From contig NZ_JARWNX010000051.1 of assembly GCF_029868385.1 (NCBI RefSeq), positions 124,001 to 188,000 on the forward strand: a stretch of 64,000 nt of DNA. The letters run 5' to 3'. The stretch's first letter is position 1, and every line of letters begins with the position of its first letter. The translations under genes were made by a program, and so were the position numbers. Under the pieces are notes generated by a model. The model searched no databases. It saw only the letters and a list, made by a program, of their open reading frames with translations, and was not told the origin of the DNA. This document shows, in pieces, positions 27,519-36,230 of this stretch. The stretch comes from Nocardia cyriacigeorgica (lineage in GTDB: Bacteria > Actinomycetota > Actinomycetes > Mycobacteriales > Mycobacteriaceae).

Positions 27519-28276
27519 GCACTGTCGACGGCGTCTTGCAGATCACCATCGCCACCGCCGCCAACGGCACCTCATTGGACTTCATCGGCATTGCCGCGGG
27601 CACCGCCGCCCTGCGCGCACTCGACCCGGCCGTGGGGGCCGTCCTGTTGACGGGCACCGGCGCCAATTTCTGCGCCGGTGGCAATGTCCGTGGTTTCGCC
27701 GCCGCCGAGGATCGTTGCGCCCACCTCTACGATCTCGCCGATCAGCTGCACGCGTTCGTCCGCGCGCTGGACGCGACCACCGTCCCGGTGGTGGCGGGTG
27801 TACAGGGCTGGGCCGCCGGTGCCGGAATGAGCCTGGTCTGCGCCACCGATATCGCCCTCGGCGGCCCGTCCACCAAACTACGCCCCGCCTATCCCGGCGT
27901 CGGCCTCAGCCCGGACGGCGGCATGTCGTGGACACTGCCCCGCATCGTCGGCACCGGCCGCGCCAGAGAAATCCTGCTCACCGATGCCGTCCTCGGCGCC
28001 GAGGACGCCGTCCGACTCGGCATCCTCAGCCGGCTGGTCGACGATGACGCCGTCCGCGACGAAGCGCTCGCCCTCGCCACCGCCCTGGCGAACGGCCCGC
28101 GCAGTACCCACGCGAGCATCAAGACCCTGCTGAACCGCTCGACCACGGCCACCTTGAGCGATCAGCTCGACGACGAACGCGACGCCATCGCCGCGGCCGC
28201 GGGCACCCCCGCCGGACGCGAGGGCGTCGACGCCTTCGTCGCCAAACGCGCACCCGACTATCGCGGACTCGCCTGA
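27488..28276 (+). CDS. Enoyl-CoA hydratase/isomerase family protein
   Basis: The 262-residue crotonase-fold protein has the oxyanion-hole motif GANFCAGGNVRGF near 56-68 and the second loop GWAAGAGMSLVCATDIALGG near 105-124. The two glutamates typical of hydratases are not obvious; PAYPGVGLSPDGG appears where they are often found. It may therefore be an isomerase or another crotonase activity. It begins inside the preceding acetyltransferase gene and its last 19 bp overlap the convergent NTF2-like gene. Confidence 0.88.
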   Translation: MATTEQAEYVSTVDGVLQITIATAANGTSLDFIGIAAGTAALRALDPAVGAVLLTGTGANFCAGGNVRGFAAAEDRCAHLYDLADQLHAFVRALDATTVPVVAGVQGWAAGAGMSLVCATDIALGGPSTKLRPAYPGVGLSPDGGMSWTLPRIVGTGRAREILLTDAVLGAEDAVRLGILSRLVDDDAVRDEALALATALANGPRSTHASIKTLLNRSTTATLSDQLDDERDAIAAAAGTPAGREGVDAFVAKRAPDYRGLA

Positions 28277-28770
28277 GCGCGACCGAATCCGAGCCGCCGG
28301 GCCCACCGGCCCATCAACTGCGCCATCCTCGACGGGAACGCGTCCGGCTCCGGGATGGTCACCGGCCGCACACGCCCGTTGTGGATGGCGCTGATCCGCC
28401 AGCCCGCCGACGTGCGCACCAGCACCACCGTCTGGCGCGAGAGTCTGCGCTCGGGAAGCTGCGCACGCCACGGCATCAGCACCGATCCGGTGCCGTACAG
28501 GATCGCCACATCGGGAGCGAGGTGGCGGATCGACTCGACCTCACCCACCAGCGCGGAGCCTGCCAGCACGCCGCGGAAGAGTTTGTCGTGGTTGTCCTGG
28601 TGTTCGGCCCGTCCGCTCGCCCGGGTGCCGTCGTAGGAGACGTAGTCGGAATCCTCGGTGAACAACGCACCGAACGCGGCGGCGTCATTGTCGGTCCAGG
28701 CCTGTTTGAACTCCTCGAACAGCGCCCGGATCGCGGTGTCGTCGGCGGCGTGGGTGAGTGTCTCGTTCAT
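28258..28770 (-). CDS. SgcJ/EcaC-type NTF2-like protein
   Basis: A 170-residue small alpha+beta barrel protein of the SgcJ/EcaC (DUF4440/SnoaL-like) family, with ADDTAIRALFEEFKQAWTDN at the start, FTEDSDYVSYDGTRASGR and a closing SAGWRISAIHNGRVRPV. Members of this family are often annotated as oxidoreductases without proven activity. I chose ATG 28770 with GAGGGG 9 nt upstream. It is divergent from a MarR gene over a 61-bp region containing inverted repeats, so it is a likely target of that regulator. Confidence 0.85.
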   Translation of the reverse strand: MNETLTHAADDTAIRALFEEFKQAWTDNDAAAFGALFTEDSDYVSYDGTRASGRAEHQDNHDKLFRGVLAGSALVGEVESIRHLAPDVAILYGTGSVLMPWRAQLPERRLSRQTVVLVRTSAGWRISAIHNGRVRPVTIPEPDAFPSRMAQLMGRWARRLGFGRAQASPR

Positions 28771-28788
28771 TGCGGGTATCCCCTCTGC

Positions 28789-28817
28789 TATCGTTTCTAC
28801 GATCGAAATATACGATA
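28789..28817. promoter_or_regulatory. Candidate MarR operator in the NTF2-like/MarR divergent promoter
   Basis: ATCGT-TTCT-ACGAT (28790-28803) is a perfect inverted repeat. A third half-site, ACGATA, follows at 28812-28817 and pairs with TATCGT at 28789. All lie within the 61 bp between the divergent starts, the normal place for self-regulation by a MarR protein. Confidence 0.65.
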
Positions 28818-28831
28818 ACAGAAAGATTCGA

Positions 28832-29299
28832 ATGTCGAAACAAGAAAGCATCGGCGCGATCGCTCAGCAGTTGCGCCTGCTTCAGCAGAGCTTCGATACG
28901 TTCGACGAGACGGCGGCCGCGCACGTCGGCCTCAACCGCACGGATATGCGCTGCCTCGACCTCGTGCTCGGCCGTGGCCCGAGCGCCGCGGGTGAACTGA
29001 GCGCGGCGCTACGGCTGAGTCCGGCCGCGACGACAACGGTCATCGATCGACTGGTTCGCGCGGGATTCGCCACCCGCACACAGGATCCGGACAACCGCAG
29101 GCGCGTGCTCGTCACCGCCACCGACGCGGCGCGAGCGGTGGACGCAGAGCTGTTCCGACCGGTCGCCGAAGCGGGCGCGCGGGCATTGACCCGCTACGAC
29201 GAGGACGCCCTCGCGCTGATTCTCGACTTCCTACAGATGGTTTACGACGTCCATTGGGAACAGACCCGGCTGCTGGCCGAGCGCAGCTCCGGCGACTGA
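28832..29299 (+). CDS. MarR family transcriptional regulator
   Basis: A 155-residue regulator with a winged helix-turn-helix at about 45-110: SAAGELSAALRLSPAATTTV then VIDRLVRAGFATRTQDPDNR, the wing motif with the conserved DxRxxR-like DPDNRRR. Flanking helices (QLRLLQQSFDTFDETAA and a C-terminal LILDFLQMVYDVHWEQ) would form the dimer. It is divergent from the NTF2-like gene and the shared spacer has a matching palindrome, so local control is probable. The inducer is unknown. Confidence 0.9.
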   Translation: MSKQESIGAIAQQLRLLQQSFDTFDETAAAHVGLNRTDMRCLDLVLGRGPSAAGELSAALRLSPAATTTVIDRLVRAGFATRTQDPDNRRRVLVTATDAARAVDAELFRPVAEAGARALTRYDEDALALILDFLQMVYDVHWEQTRLLAERSSGD

Positions 29300-29304
29300 A
29301 CCGT

Positions 29305-30168
29305 TCAGTCCTCGAGTCCGAGGATGAATTCGGCGACCGCGTCGGTGAAGGCGTCGTTGTCGTCGCCCGCGGCGGTGTGGGCGGCGCCGCCGATCTCGAC
29401 CATCTTCGCGTGCGGCACGAGTTCCTTGAAGGCCGCCGCGCCCTCGGCGCTGACCACATCCGATTGCAGACCGCGTACCAGCAGCACCGGAATGGTGAGA
29501 TCGCGGGCGACCTCTTCCATCCGGCCGGTGATCTCGGACGGGTCCTCGGCGCGGTCGGCGAGCATGTCCGGATCCCAATGCCAGTACCAGCGACCGTCGC
29601 GCTCACGCAGATTGCGGCGCAGACCATCGGTGTTGTCCGGGCGGGGGCGGTGTGGCATGTACTCGGCGACCGCATCGGCCACCGCGTCGAGGCTGTCGAA
29701 GCCGTCGCGGTGCCTGCCGAGAAAATCGAGTACCCGCCGCACACCTTCGGGTTCGGGACGGGTGACGATATCGACCAGCACCAGCGCGCTGATCTGTGCA
29801 CCGCCGGGCGCCGCGGTGGCGAGCAGCCCGGTGATGCCGCCCATGCTCGCCCCGACCACCACGGCCGGAGCGCCGAGCTGCCCGAGCACCTCGAGCACAT
29901 CATCGACCATGGCTTCGCGCCGGTAATCGCGCTCGGCCGACCACTGACTGTCGCCGTGCCCGCGCGCGTCGAGAGTGACGACCCGCATGCCGGTCGCGGC
30001 CAGTTTGGCGCCGGTCTGCTTCCACGAGTGGCGGGTCTGTCCGCCGCCGTGCAGGAACAGCACCAGCGGACCGTCGGCGGGTCCGTACTGGTCGGCAGCG
30101 AGTTCGATCCCGCCCGAACCACGCAAGCGCAGTCGGACGGGATCGACGAGATTGTTCGCACTACTCAC
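29305..30168 (-). CDS. Alpha/beta hydrolase
   Basis: A 287-residue alpha/beta hydrolase. The oxyanion motif is LFLHGGGQTRHSW near 38-50, the strand DARGHGDSQW follows, and the nucleophile elbow GASMGG places Ser near 108. The general base should be the His in GGAAHTAAGDDND near 265, and the acid is probably the Asp in GLQSDVVS. The substrate is unknown. The closest general type is epoxide hydrolase or haloperoxidase-like esterases. It is convergent with the MarR gene, 5 bp apart. Confidence 0.88.
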   Translation of the reverse strand: MSSANNLVDPVRLRLRGSGGIELAADQYGPADGPLVLFLHGGGQTRHSWKQTGAKLAATGMRVVTLDARGHGDSQWSAERDYRREAMVDDVLEVLGQLGAPAVVVGASMGGITGLLATAAPGGAQISALVLVDIVTRPEPEGVRRVLDFLGRHRDGFDSLDAVADAVAEYMPHRPRPDNTDGLRRNLRERDGRWYWHWDPDMLADRAEDPSEITGRMEEVARDLTIPVLLVRGLQSDVVSAEGAAAFKELVPHAKMVEIGGAAHTAAGDDNDAFTDAVAEFILGLED

Positions 30169-30233
30169 GATCTGAGGATCGCACAGTCACCAGGCGGTAT
30201 CGGAACGAGCCCCAGACTTTTCTGGAACGGGTG

Positions 30234-30473
30234 TCAGCAGCCCAACGTTCCGGTGAAGAGCACGCAGGCGAACTTCGCGTGCACCGACGCGGAAATCGTG
30301 GACGATCCGGAGGAGGTGAACTCCTCGGCGACCTGCGTGGAGCTGGTCTCGGCGGCGGGTTCGAGCGCCAACGGCGCCGCACCCGCGCTCGCCGCGCCGC
30401 CTGCGATCGCGGCGCACACGGCCAGCGTGGCAGTGGTGCCGCGCACAATGCCGCGGACGGTTCTGGTCTGCAT
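30234..30473 (-). CDS. Small exported protein, function unknown
   Basis: A 79-residue protein with a clear signal peptide: a basic start (MQTRTVRGIVRG), a hydrophobic core (TTATLAVCAAIAGGAASAG) and a probable cleavage near residue 33 (AGA-APLA). The mature part is about 46 residues, with Ser/Thr-rich middle and two cysteines (KFACVLFTGTLGC) that could form a disulfide. The ATG is preceded by GAGGAG 8 nt upstream, supporting a real gene. I do not recognise the family. Confidence 0.75.
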   Translation of the reverse strand: MQTRTVRGIVRGTTATLAVCAAIAGGAASAGAAPLALEPAAETSSTQVAEEFTSSGSSTISASVHAKFACVLFTGTLGC

Positions 30474-30511
30474 GTCTCTAGCTCCTCACTTGTGTGTTCA
30501 TCGGCGCCCGA

Positions 30512-31195
30512 TCAGGGCAGACGCCAATCGACCGGTTCGGCTCCCAGCTCGTCGAGCAGCTCGTTCACCCGCGAGAACGGGCGGGAACCGAAGAATCCGC
30601 GCGACGCCGAGAGCGGCGAGGGGTGTGCGGATTCGATATAGGGCACCTCCGCCTCCGTCAGTGCCTGCTTCAGGGTCTGGGCGTCGCGGCCCCACAGGAT
30701 CGCCACCAGCGGCTCGTCTCGCGCGACGAGCGCGCGGATGGCCTGATCGGTGACCGCTTCCCACCCCTTGCCGCGGTGCGAAGCGGGCTGGCCCGGCGAT
30801 ACCGTCAGCACGCGGTTCAACAGCAGGACACCCTGGTCCGACCACGGGCTCAGATCACCGCAGGACGGTGTGGGATGACCGAGATCCTTGCTGTACTCGG
30901 CGAAGATGTTCGCCAGGCTGCGCGGCACCGGTGACACATCGGGGGCCACCGAGAAGCTCAGTCCCATCGGATGTCCGGGGGTGGGGTAGGGGTCCTGGCC
31001 GACGATGAGCACCCGCACCGCGTCGAACGGACGCTGAAAGGCGCGCAGCACGTTCTCCCCCGCGGGCAGGTAGCCGCGTCCGGCCGCGTTCTCCGCGCGC
31101 AGGAATTCGCCCATCGCGGTGATCTGATCCGTCACCGGTTCCAATGCTTTCGCCCAACCCGGATCCACGACGTCCGACAGTGGTTTCGCGCCCAT
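30512..31195 (-). CDS. ung: Uracil-DNA glycosylase
   Basis: Family 1 UDG removes uracil from DNA. The 227 residues include the catalytic water-activating loop GQDPYPTPGHPMGLSFS (Asp near 67) and the minor-groove loop HPSPLSASRGFFG with the catalytic His near 191. The ATG at 31195 is 11 bp after thiL, so the two form an operon, the same pairing as in mycobacteria. Confidence 0.98.
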   Translation of the reverse strand: MGAKPLSDVVDPGWAKALEPVTDQITAMGEFLRAENAAGRGYLPAGENVLRAFQRPFDAVRVLIVGQDPYPTPGHPMGLSFSVAPDVSPVPRSLANIFAEYSKDLGHPTPSCGDLSPWSDQGVLLLNRVLTVSPGQPASHRGKGWEAVTDQAIRALVARDEPLVAILWGRDAQTLKQALTEAEVPYIESAHPSPLSASRGFFGSRPFSRVNELLDELGAEPVDWRLP

Positions 31196-31206
31196 GACCG
31201 GACAAC

Positions 31207-32184
31207 CTATCGTGATCGCGGCCGTTGCGCCGAGTCCGCCCCGGCGAACGATTCCCAACCTCCGCGTCCCGCCGGGCGCACACCATCGACGGTGACGCCC
31301 TGACCAGCGCCGACCACCCCGATGCCGACCCAGCCGGGCGGCAACTCGGCGTCAGCGGGCCAGGCCGCGGCGAAGGCATGATCCTCCCCACCGGTCAGAA
31401 CCCATTGGGCCGCATCGGCATCCAGTGCGGCGGCGAAGGCGGTGAGGTCGGCGTCGGCCAGTGCGGCCGAGTCGAGATCGATCGCGACCTGCGAGGCCGT
31501 GGCCAGGTGACCGAGATCGGCGAGCAGACCATCGGAGACATCGGTGAGCGCGTTCGGGACCGCGCCCGCGCTCACCGCATCGAGCACCGCCCGGTACGGG
31601 GGCCGGGGAACCCGGTGCGCGGCAATGATTTCGGCGTACTCGGCGCGATCGCCCGCATCCGCGGTCAATGCGGCCAGTCCCGCCGCCGACCAACCGAGCC
31701 GCCCGGCCACCGCGATCATGTCGCCGGGTCCGGCGCCGCTGCGCAGGATCGGTTCCGGGCCGAGCGGATCGCCGAACGCGGTGACCGACACGACCAGATG
31801 GGTGTCACGCACCAGATCACCGCCCGCGATCGAACCGCCGCTGACCGCGGCCTCGTCCCACATACCGTCGGCCAGTGCGTCCACCGAGGTCACCGGTGTC
31901 TGCGCCGGGCAGCCGAGCGCGACGACGAACGCGGTCGGCACGGCGCCCATGGCGACGACGTCGGCGGCGTTCTGCGCGATGGCCTTGCGTCCGATGTCAT
32001 AGGGGCTCGACCAGTCGAGCCGGAAATGCCGGTCCTGCACCAGCATGTCGGTGGTCACCACGAATCGGCCGCGGGGCGCGGACAGTACCGCGGCATCGTC
32101 GCCGGGACCGAGCAGGACCGCGGGCGCCTGGCTTCGCCCGGTGTTGATGCGTTCGATCAGGGCGAACTCCCCGAGTTCGCCCAC
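31207..32184 (-). CDS. thiL: Thiamine-monophosphate kinase (ThiL)
   Basis: ThiL phosphorylates thiamine phosphate to thiamine diphosphate, the active cofactor. The sequence contains the PurM/ThiL-fold signatures GPGDDAAVL, TTDMLVQDRHFRLDW, IAQNAADVVAMGA, GGDLV and LTDVSDGLLADLG. The listed start is GTG 32184, giving 325 residues. However, homology probably begins about nine codons earlier, where a GGAAAGG site precedes an ATC codon at 32211 and the sequence SSSTPPRT. No ATG, GTG or TTG lies in that position, so the real start is uncertain. Confidence 0.93.
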   Translation of the reverse strand: MGELGEFALIERINTGRSQAPAVLLGPGDDAAVLSAPRGRFVVTTDMLVQDRHFRLDWSSPYDIGRKAIAQNAADVVAMGAVPTAFVVALGCPAQTPVTSVDALADGMWDEAAVSGGSIAGGDLVRDTHLVVSVTAFGDPLGPEPILRSGAGPGDMIAVAGRLGWSAAGLAALTADAGDRAEYAEIIAAHRVPRPPYRAVLDAVSAGAVPNALTDVSDGLLADLGHLATASQVAIDLDSAALADADLTAFAAALDADAAQWVLTGGEDHAFAAAWPADAELPPGWVGIGVVGAGQGVTVDGVRPAGRGGWESFAGADSAQRPRSR

Positions 32185-32405
32185 TGTGCGCGGCGGCGTG
32201 CTGCTGCTGATGACCGGCCCTTTCCGAGATCGCGACCCGTACGGTCCGGCGCGGGCGCGCTGCCGAGCCGGATTCGCCCCGACGGTACCCTGTGCACGGA
32301 CCATCGGGTTACCGCCCGGTACCCGCGGCGGGCAGGAGCACGCCGCCAGGCACACCACGGCACGACCGGACGACGGCAGTGGAGAACAAGGAAGGATCGG
32401 TGCGC

Positions 32406-33239
32406 ATGGCGAGCACGCCGGACCACGATTCACCCGAGCACACCGGCGAATCGGGTACCGCGGCCGATGCCGACCAACCCGCGGGCCACGTAGGAGCGCC
32501 GACCGGAGACGAGGCGGTGGAGGCAGCGCGTTCGGATACCGACACCGAGGCAGCAAAGGAGCCTCGCTCGAAGGCCGACACCGAGCCCCCGAAGGCGCCG
32601 CGCTCAGAGACCGGCACCGAGACCACAGACGACAACGCCGAACCAGCGAATGACAACACCGACCCCGCGGCCGACGACACCGCACCCGGCCCCGATGAGA
32701 CGTCCTCCGGCTATCCGCCCGCATTGATAGCGACCGCCGTCGCCCTCCCGGTGGCCCTGGTGATCGCGGTTCTTGTCGCTGCGATCATGGCGCGCAATAT
32801 GCCCGTCGACCGCGAGCCCCTGATCCTCGGCTCGGTCCCGGCACCCGCCCACGACAGCGCGGCCTGCACGACGCTGTTACCCGCGCTGCCCGCCGATCTG
32901 GGTGATTTCACCAAGTCGACGCTGGTCGAACCCGCGCCCCCGGCCACCCGCGCCTGGCAGCGACCCGAAGGCGGTGAGCCGATCGTGCTCCGCTGCGGCC
33001 TGGATCGGCCGCTGGAGTTCAACCGCGCCTCCCCCATTCAGATGGTCAACGAGGTGCAGTGGTTCGAGATCCCCGATCCCGATGCCGATGCCAGCACCTG
33101 GTTCGCCGTGGATCGCGGCACCTACATCGCGCTGACCGTGCCCGGCGGCTCCGGTCCGACGCCGCTGCAAGCGGTCTCCGATACGATCACCGCGAATCTG
33201 CCCGCACAGCCGTTGGATCCGGGGCCGCTGCCCAACTGA
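32406..33239 (+). CDS. DUF3515 domain-containing membrane protein
   Basis: The 277-residue protein has an acidic, low-complexity cytoplasmic N-terminus (about 1-95, repeats of Thr, Glu, Asp, Pro), one membrane helix (about 103-127, PALIATAVALPVALVIAVLV) and an extracytoplasmic DUF3515 domain. The domain has a CTTLLPALPADLGD motif and a second cysteine in VLRCGLDRP, likely disulfide partners. The family is actinobacterial and next to ddl in mycobacteria; its function is unknown. ATG 32406 has an AAGGAAGGA site 9 nt upstream. Confidence 0.88.
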   Translation: MASTPDHDSPEHTGESGTAADADQPAGHVGAPTGDEAVEAARSDTDTEAAKEPRSKADTEPPKAPRSETGTETTDDNAEPANDNTDPAADDTAPGPDETSSGYPPALIATAVALPVALVIAVLVAAIMARNMPVDREPLILGSVPAPAHDSAACTTLLPALPADLGDFTKSTLVEPAPPATRAWQRPEGGEPIVLRCGLDRPLEFNRASPIQMVNEVQWFEIPDPDADASTWFAVDRGTYIALTVPGGSGPTPLQAVSDTITANLPAQPLDPGPLPN

Positions 33240-33279
33240 CCCGAGCCCGGACCGATTCAGCGAGTCGAGCGCGGGCGGT

Positions 33280-34377
33280 TCAGCGCAGCCCGGTGCCCCG
33301 AGCCGATGCCGTCTCGATCAGGGTGGACACCAATTCTCGGTAGTCGATTCCGGTGGCTTCCCACATGCGCGGATACATCGAGATGGCGGTGAACCCCGGC
33401 ATGGTGTTGATCTCGTTGATCACCGGTCCGTCGGCGGTGACGAAGAAGTCGACGCGGGCCAGTCCCTGGCAGTCGAGCGCACCGAAGGCGCGCACAGCCA
33501 GGGCCCGGATCTCGTCGCTGACGGCATCGTCGAGCTTGGCCGGGACGTCGAATTCGCAGACGTCGTCGAGATATTTGGTCTCGAAGTCGTAGAACTCGGG
33601 CGCGGTGGTGTCGACCTCCGGCATCCGGATCTCGGCCACCACGCTGGCCTCGACGCGGCCGTCGGGGAATTCCAGCACACCGCATTCGACTTCGCGTCCG
33701 ATGATGCCCGCTTCCACGATCACCTTCGGATCATGGGCGCGCGCGGTCGCGATCGCCGCGTCCAGATCGGCCCACGCGGTGACTTTCGTGATGCCGATCG
33801 AAGATCCGCCGCGCGCGGGTTTGACGAACACCGGCAGCCCGAGCCGTTCCCGGTCGGCCTCGCTCACCGTGGCCTCGCGCGGGCGAAGTACCACCTGCGT
33901 TCCGATCGGCAGACCTTCGGCCGCCAGAAGTTTCTTGGTGAATTCTTTGTCCATACCGGCCGCACTGGCCAGCACACCCGGACCGACGTACGGGATGCCG
34001 GCCAACTCGAGCATGCCCTGCACCGTGCCGTCCTCACCGAAAGGGCCGTGCAGCACCGGGAACACCACATCCACCGCTCCGAGCGCGGCGCCGGGATCGT
34101 CGAGCGCAATGAGGTCGCCGGACCGGCTCGGATCGGTGGCGAGCAGCAGTTCGGTGCCGGTGCCGTCCACCGCGGGCAGGCTGTGCTCACCGAAGGCCAG
34201 TGCGGACATATCGGCGCCGCCGAGCACCCAGGTGCCGGTGGGGGTGATGCCGATCGGGACAGCTTCATAACGCTGCGGATCGAGGTTGCGCAGGACGGCA
34301 CCGGCCGACACACACGAGACGGCGTGCTCGTTGCTGCGCCCGCCGAACACAACAGCCACCCTGATCCGGTTCGTCAT
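33280..34377 (-). CDS. ddl: D-alanine--D-alanine ligase
   Basis: Ddl joins two D-alanines for the peptidoglycan stem peptide. The 365-residue product has VAVVFGGRSNEHAVSCVSAG near the start, the ATP-grasp core VFPVLHGPFGEDGTVQG, PVFVKPARGGSSIGI and the C-terminal metal-binding EINTMPGFTAISMYPRM. The start ATG 34377 is where homologous proteins begin. It follows gpsA by 43 bp, the common gpsA-ddl order. Confidence 0.98.
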   Translation of the reverse strand: MTNRIRVAVVFGGRSNEHAVSCVSAGAVLRNLDPQRYEAVPIGITPTGTWVLGGADMSALAFGEHSLPAVDGTGTELLLATDPSRSGDLIALDDPGAALGAVDVVFPVLHGPFGEDGTVQGMLELAGIPYVGPGVLASAAGMDKEFTKKLLAAEGLPIGTQVVLRPREATVSEADRERLGLPVFVKPARGGSSIGITKVTAWADLDAAIATARAHDPKVIVEAGIIGREVECGVLEFPDGRVEASVVAEIRMPEVDTTAPEFYDFETKYLDDVCEFDVPAKLDDAVSDEIRALAVRAFGALDCQGLARVDFFVTADGPVINEINTMPGFTAISMYPRMWEATGIDYRELVSTLIETASARGTGLR

Positions 34378-34420
34378 GCACGGAACGGTACCCGTTACCG
34401 GACCGGGTACACGCGTCGGA

Positions 34421-35416
34421 CTATTCCGGTTTGATCCGCCGCCCGAGCAATTTGCCCACGGCCTCCGGCACCGGCATTCCTTCATGACAGACCTGGTGCA
34501 CGGCGTTGGTCAGCGGCATCTCCACATCGTGCGCGGCGGCCAGCGCCCGCACCGATGTGCACGACTTCACACCCTCCGCGACCTGGCCATGAGTCGCGTC
34601 CTGCGCGGCCTGCATGGATCCGCCGGTGCCGAGTACCGCGCCGAAGGACCGGTTACGCGAGAGCGGTGAGGCGCAGGTTGCCACCAGATCGCCGACGCCG
34701 GCCAGCCCGGCGAGGGTGGCCGGTTCCGCACCGAGCGCGACGCCGAGCCGGATGATCTCGGCCAGGCCACGGGTGATCAGGCTGGCGATGGAGTTGTCGC
34801 CCAATCCCATTCCGGCGGCGATCCCGCAGGCGAGGGCGATGACGTTCTTACAGGCGCCGCCGATCTCACAGCCGATGACGTCGGTATTGGTGTAGGGCCG
34901 GAAGTATCCGGTGGCGCAGGCCTGCTGGACGGCCACCGCCCGGTCGGCGTCGGTACAGGCCACCACGGTCGCCGCGGGCTGACCGGCGGCGATCTCCTTG
35001 GCCAGGTTCGGCCCGGACAGCACGGCGACCCGGCCGGGATCGGCGCCGGTGACCTCGGAGATCACCTGGCTCATCCGCAGCAGTGTCCCGGTCTCGATGC
35101 CCTTGGCCAGGCTCAGCAGTGTGGCATCCGGCCCGATGGCGGGTGTGAACACCTCGAGGTTGGCGCGCAGCGACTGCGACGGCACGGCAAGCACGATCAG
35201 TTCGGCGCCGTCGAGTGCGACCCGGAAATCGTCGGTGCCCGACACCGGCGGCAGCTGTATGCCGGGTAGATAGTCGGGGTTGCGATGCTGGGTGTTCAGT
35301 GCCGCGGCCACCTCGGGCCGCCGCGCCCAGATGGTGACCTCCGATCCCGCATCCGCCAACACCTTCGCGAACGCGGTTCCCCACGATCCCGCGCCAAGCA
35401 CTGCCACCCTCGCCAT
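34421..35416 (-). CDS. gpsA: Glycerol-3-phosphate dehydrogenase [NAD(P)+]
   Basis: GpsA makes sn-glycerol 3-phosphate for phospholipids from dihydroxyacetone phosphate. The 331-residue sequence opens with the Rossmann loop VAVLGAGSWGTAFAKVLAD. It continues with SLAKGIETGT, the catalytic Lys region GGACKNVIALACGIAAGMG near 190, and the substrate-binding GLAEIIRLG and RNRSFG. The ATG at 35416 is 31 bp from the divergent fbiD start, so both promoters lie in or near that short gap. Confidence 0.98.
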   Translation of the reverse strand: MARVAVLGAGSWGTAFAKVLADAGSEVTIWARRPEVAAALNTQHRNPDYLPGIQLPPVSGTDDFRVALDGAELIVLAVPSQSLRANLEVFTPAIGPDATLLSLAKGIETGTLLRMSQVISEVTGADPGRVAVLSGPNLAKEIAAGQPAATVVACTDADRAVAVQQACATGYFRPYTNTDVIGCEIGGACKNVIALACGIAAGMGLGDNSIASLITRGLAEIIRLGVALGAEPATLAGLAGVGDLVATCASPLSRNRSFGAVLGTGGSMQAAQDATHGQVAEGVKSCTSVRALAAAHDVEMPLTNAVHQVCHEGMPVPEAVGKLLGRRIKPE

Positions 35417-35447
35417 CAGCCCAATATGCCATGGAAAGATCGGTGCC

Positions 35448-36146
35448 ATGCGTTCGCACACCGTGCACGCCGTGATCGCGGTGAAGAGTCTCGACCGAGC
35501 CAAGTCCCGCCTGGCCGATCGACTGCCGCCGCGTGCGCGTGCGCGCCTGGTGCTGGCCATGCTCACCGACACCGTGCGGGCCGCCTCGGCGGTGCCGCAG
35601 ATCGTCTCGGTCACCGTTGTCACCCCGGATCAGGAGGTCGCCGAGGTCGCGGTTCGACTCGGCGCCGCGGTGCACCCCGAACCGATCGTGGATCCGGGCG
35701 AACCCGGTGACCCCGACGGCCTCAACGCCGCCCTGCGCGCCGCCGCGGACGGGCTGCGGCAGCGGCACGGTCCGGCCGATCTGCTGGCCTTGCAGGCGGA
35801 TCTGCCCGCGCTACGCTCGGCCGAACTCGCCGAGATGCTCGCCACGGCACCGGCCGACGCCCGGTCGGTCGTGGTCGATCACGCGGGTCGCGGTACGGCC
35901 GCGCTGCTGGCTCGCGCCGCGACCCACGCGCTGGACCCGCGATTCGGTCCCGACTCGGCGCGCCGGCATATCGCCGCCGGTGCGGTGCGGCTCGACGGCG
36001 ACTGGCCGGGGCTGCGCCTGGACGTCGACACCGCCGCCGATCTCGATCGCGCGATCGCGCTCGGCACCGGCGCCGCGACCCGCGCGGTGCTGTGTGACAT
36101 CGGCTGGCAGGGCCGTGTTCACGAGCCGGTACCGCATGTGTGCTAG
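35448..36146 (+). CDS. fbiD: Phosphoenolpyruvate guanylyltransferase of F420 synthesis (FbiD/CofC)
   Basis: FbiD activates a three-carbon phosphate with GTP to supply the side chain of coenzyme F420. In mycobacteria the substrate is phosphoenolpyruvate. The 232-residue protein has IAVKSLDRAKSRLAD at the start, LVLAMLTDTVRAA, the nucleotide motif LLALQADLPALRSAEL and DTAADLDRAIALGTG. F420 use in this organism is supported by two flavin-fold proteins in the window. The start ATG has a GGAAAGA site upstream and is divergent from gpsA. Confidence 0.94.
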   Translation: MRSHTVHAVIAVKSLDRAKSRLADRLPPRARARLVLAMLTDTVRAASAVPQIVSVTVVTPDQEVAEVAVRLGAAVHPEPIVDPGEPGDPDGLNAALRAAADGLRQRHGPADLLALQADLPALRSAELAEMLATAPADARSVVVDHAGRGTAALLARAATHALDPRFGPDSARRHIAAGAVRLDGDWPGLRLDVDTAADLDRAIALGTGAATRAVLCDIGWQGRVHEPVPHVC

Positions 36147-36230
36147 CCGGTCGCCACGCCCGGGGTGATTCCCGTGGCAATCCCGGTGTCGGGCTGCACA
36201 CCGCCTGGTTTGTGAGGGATGATCGTTGGC

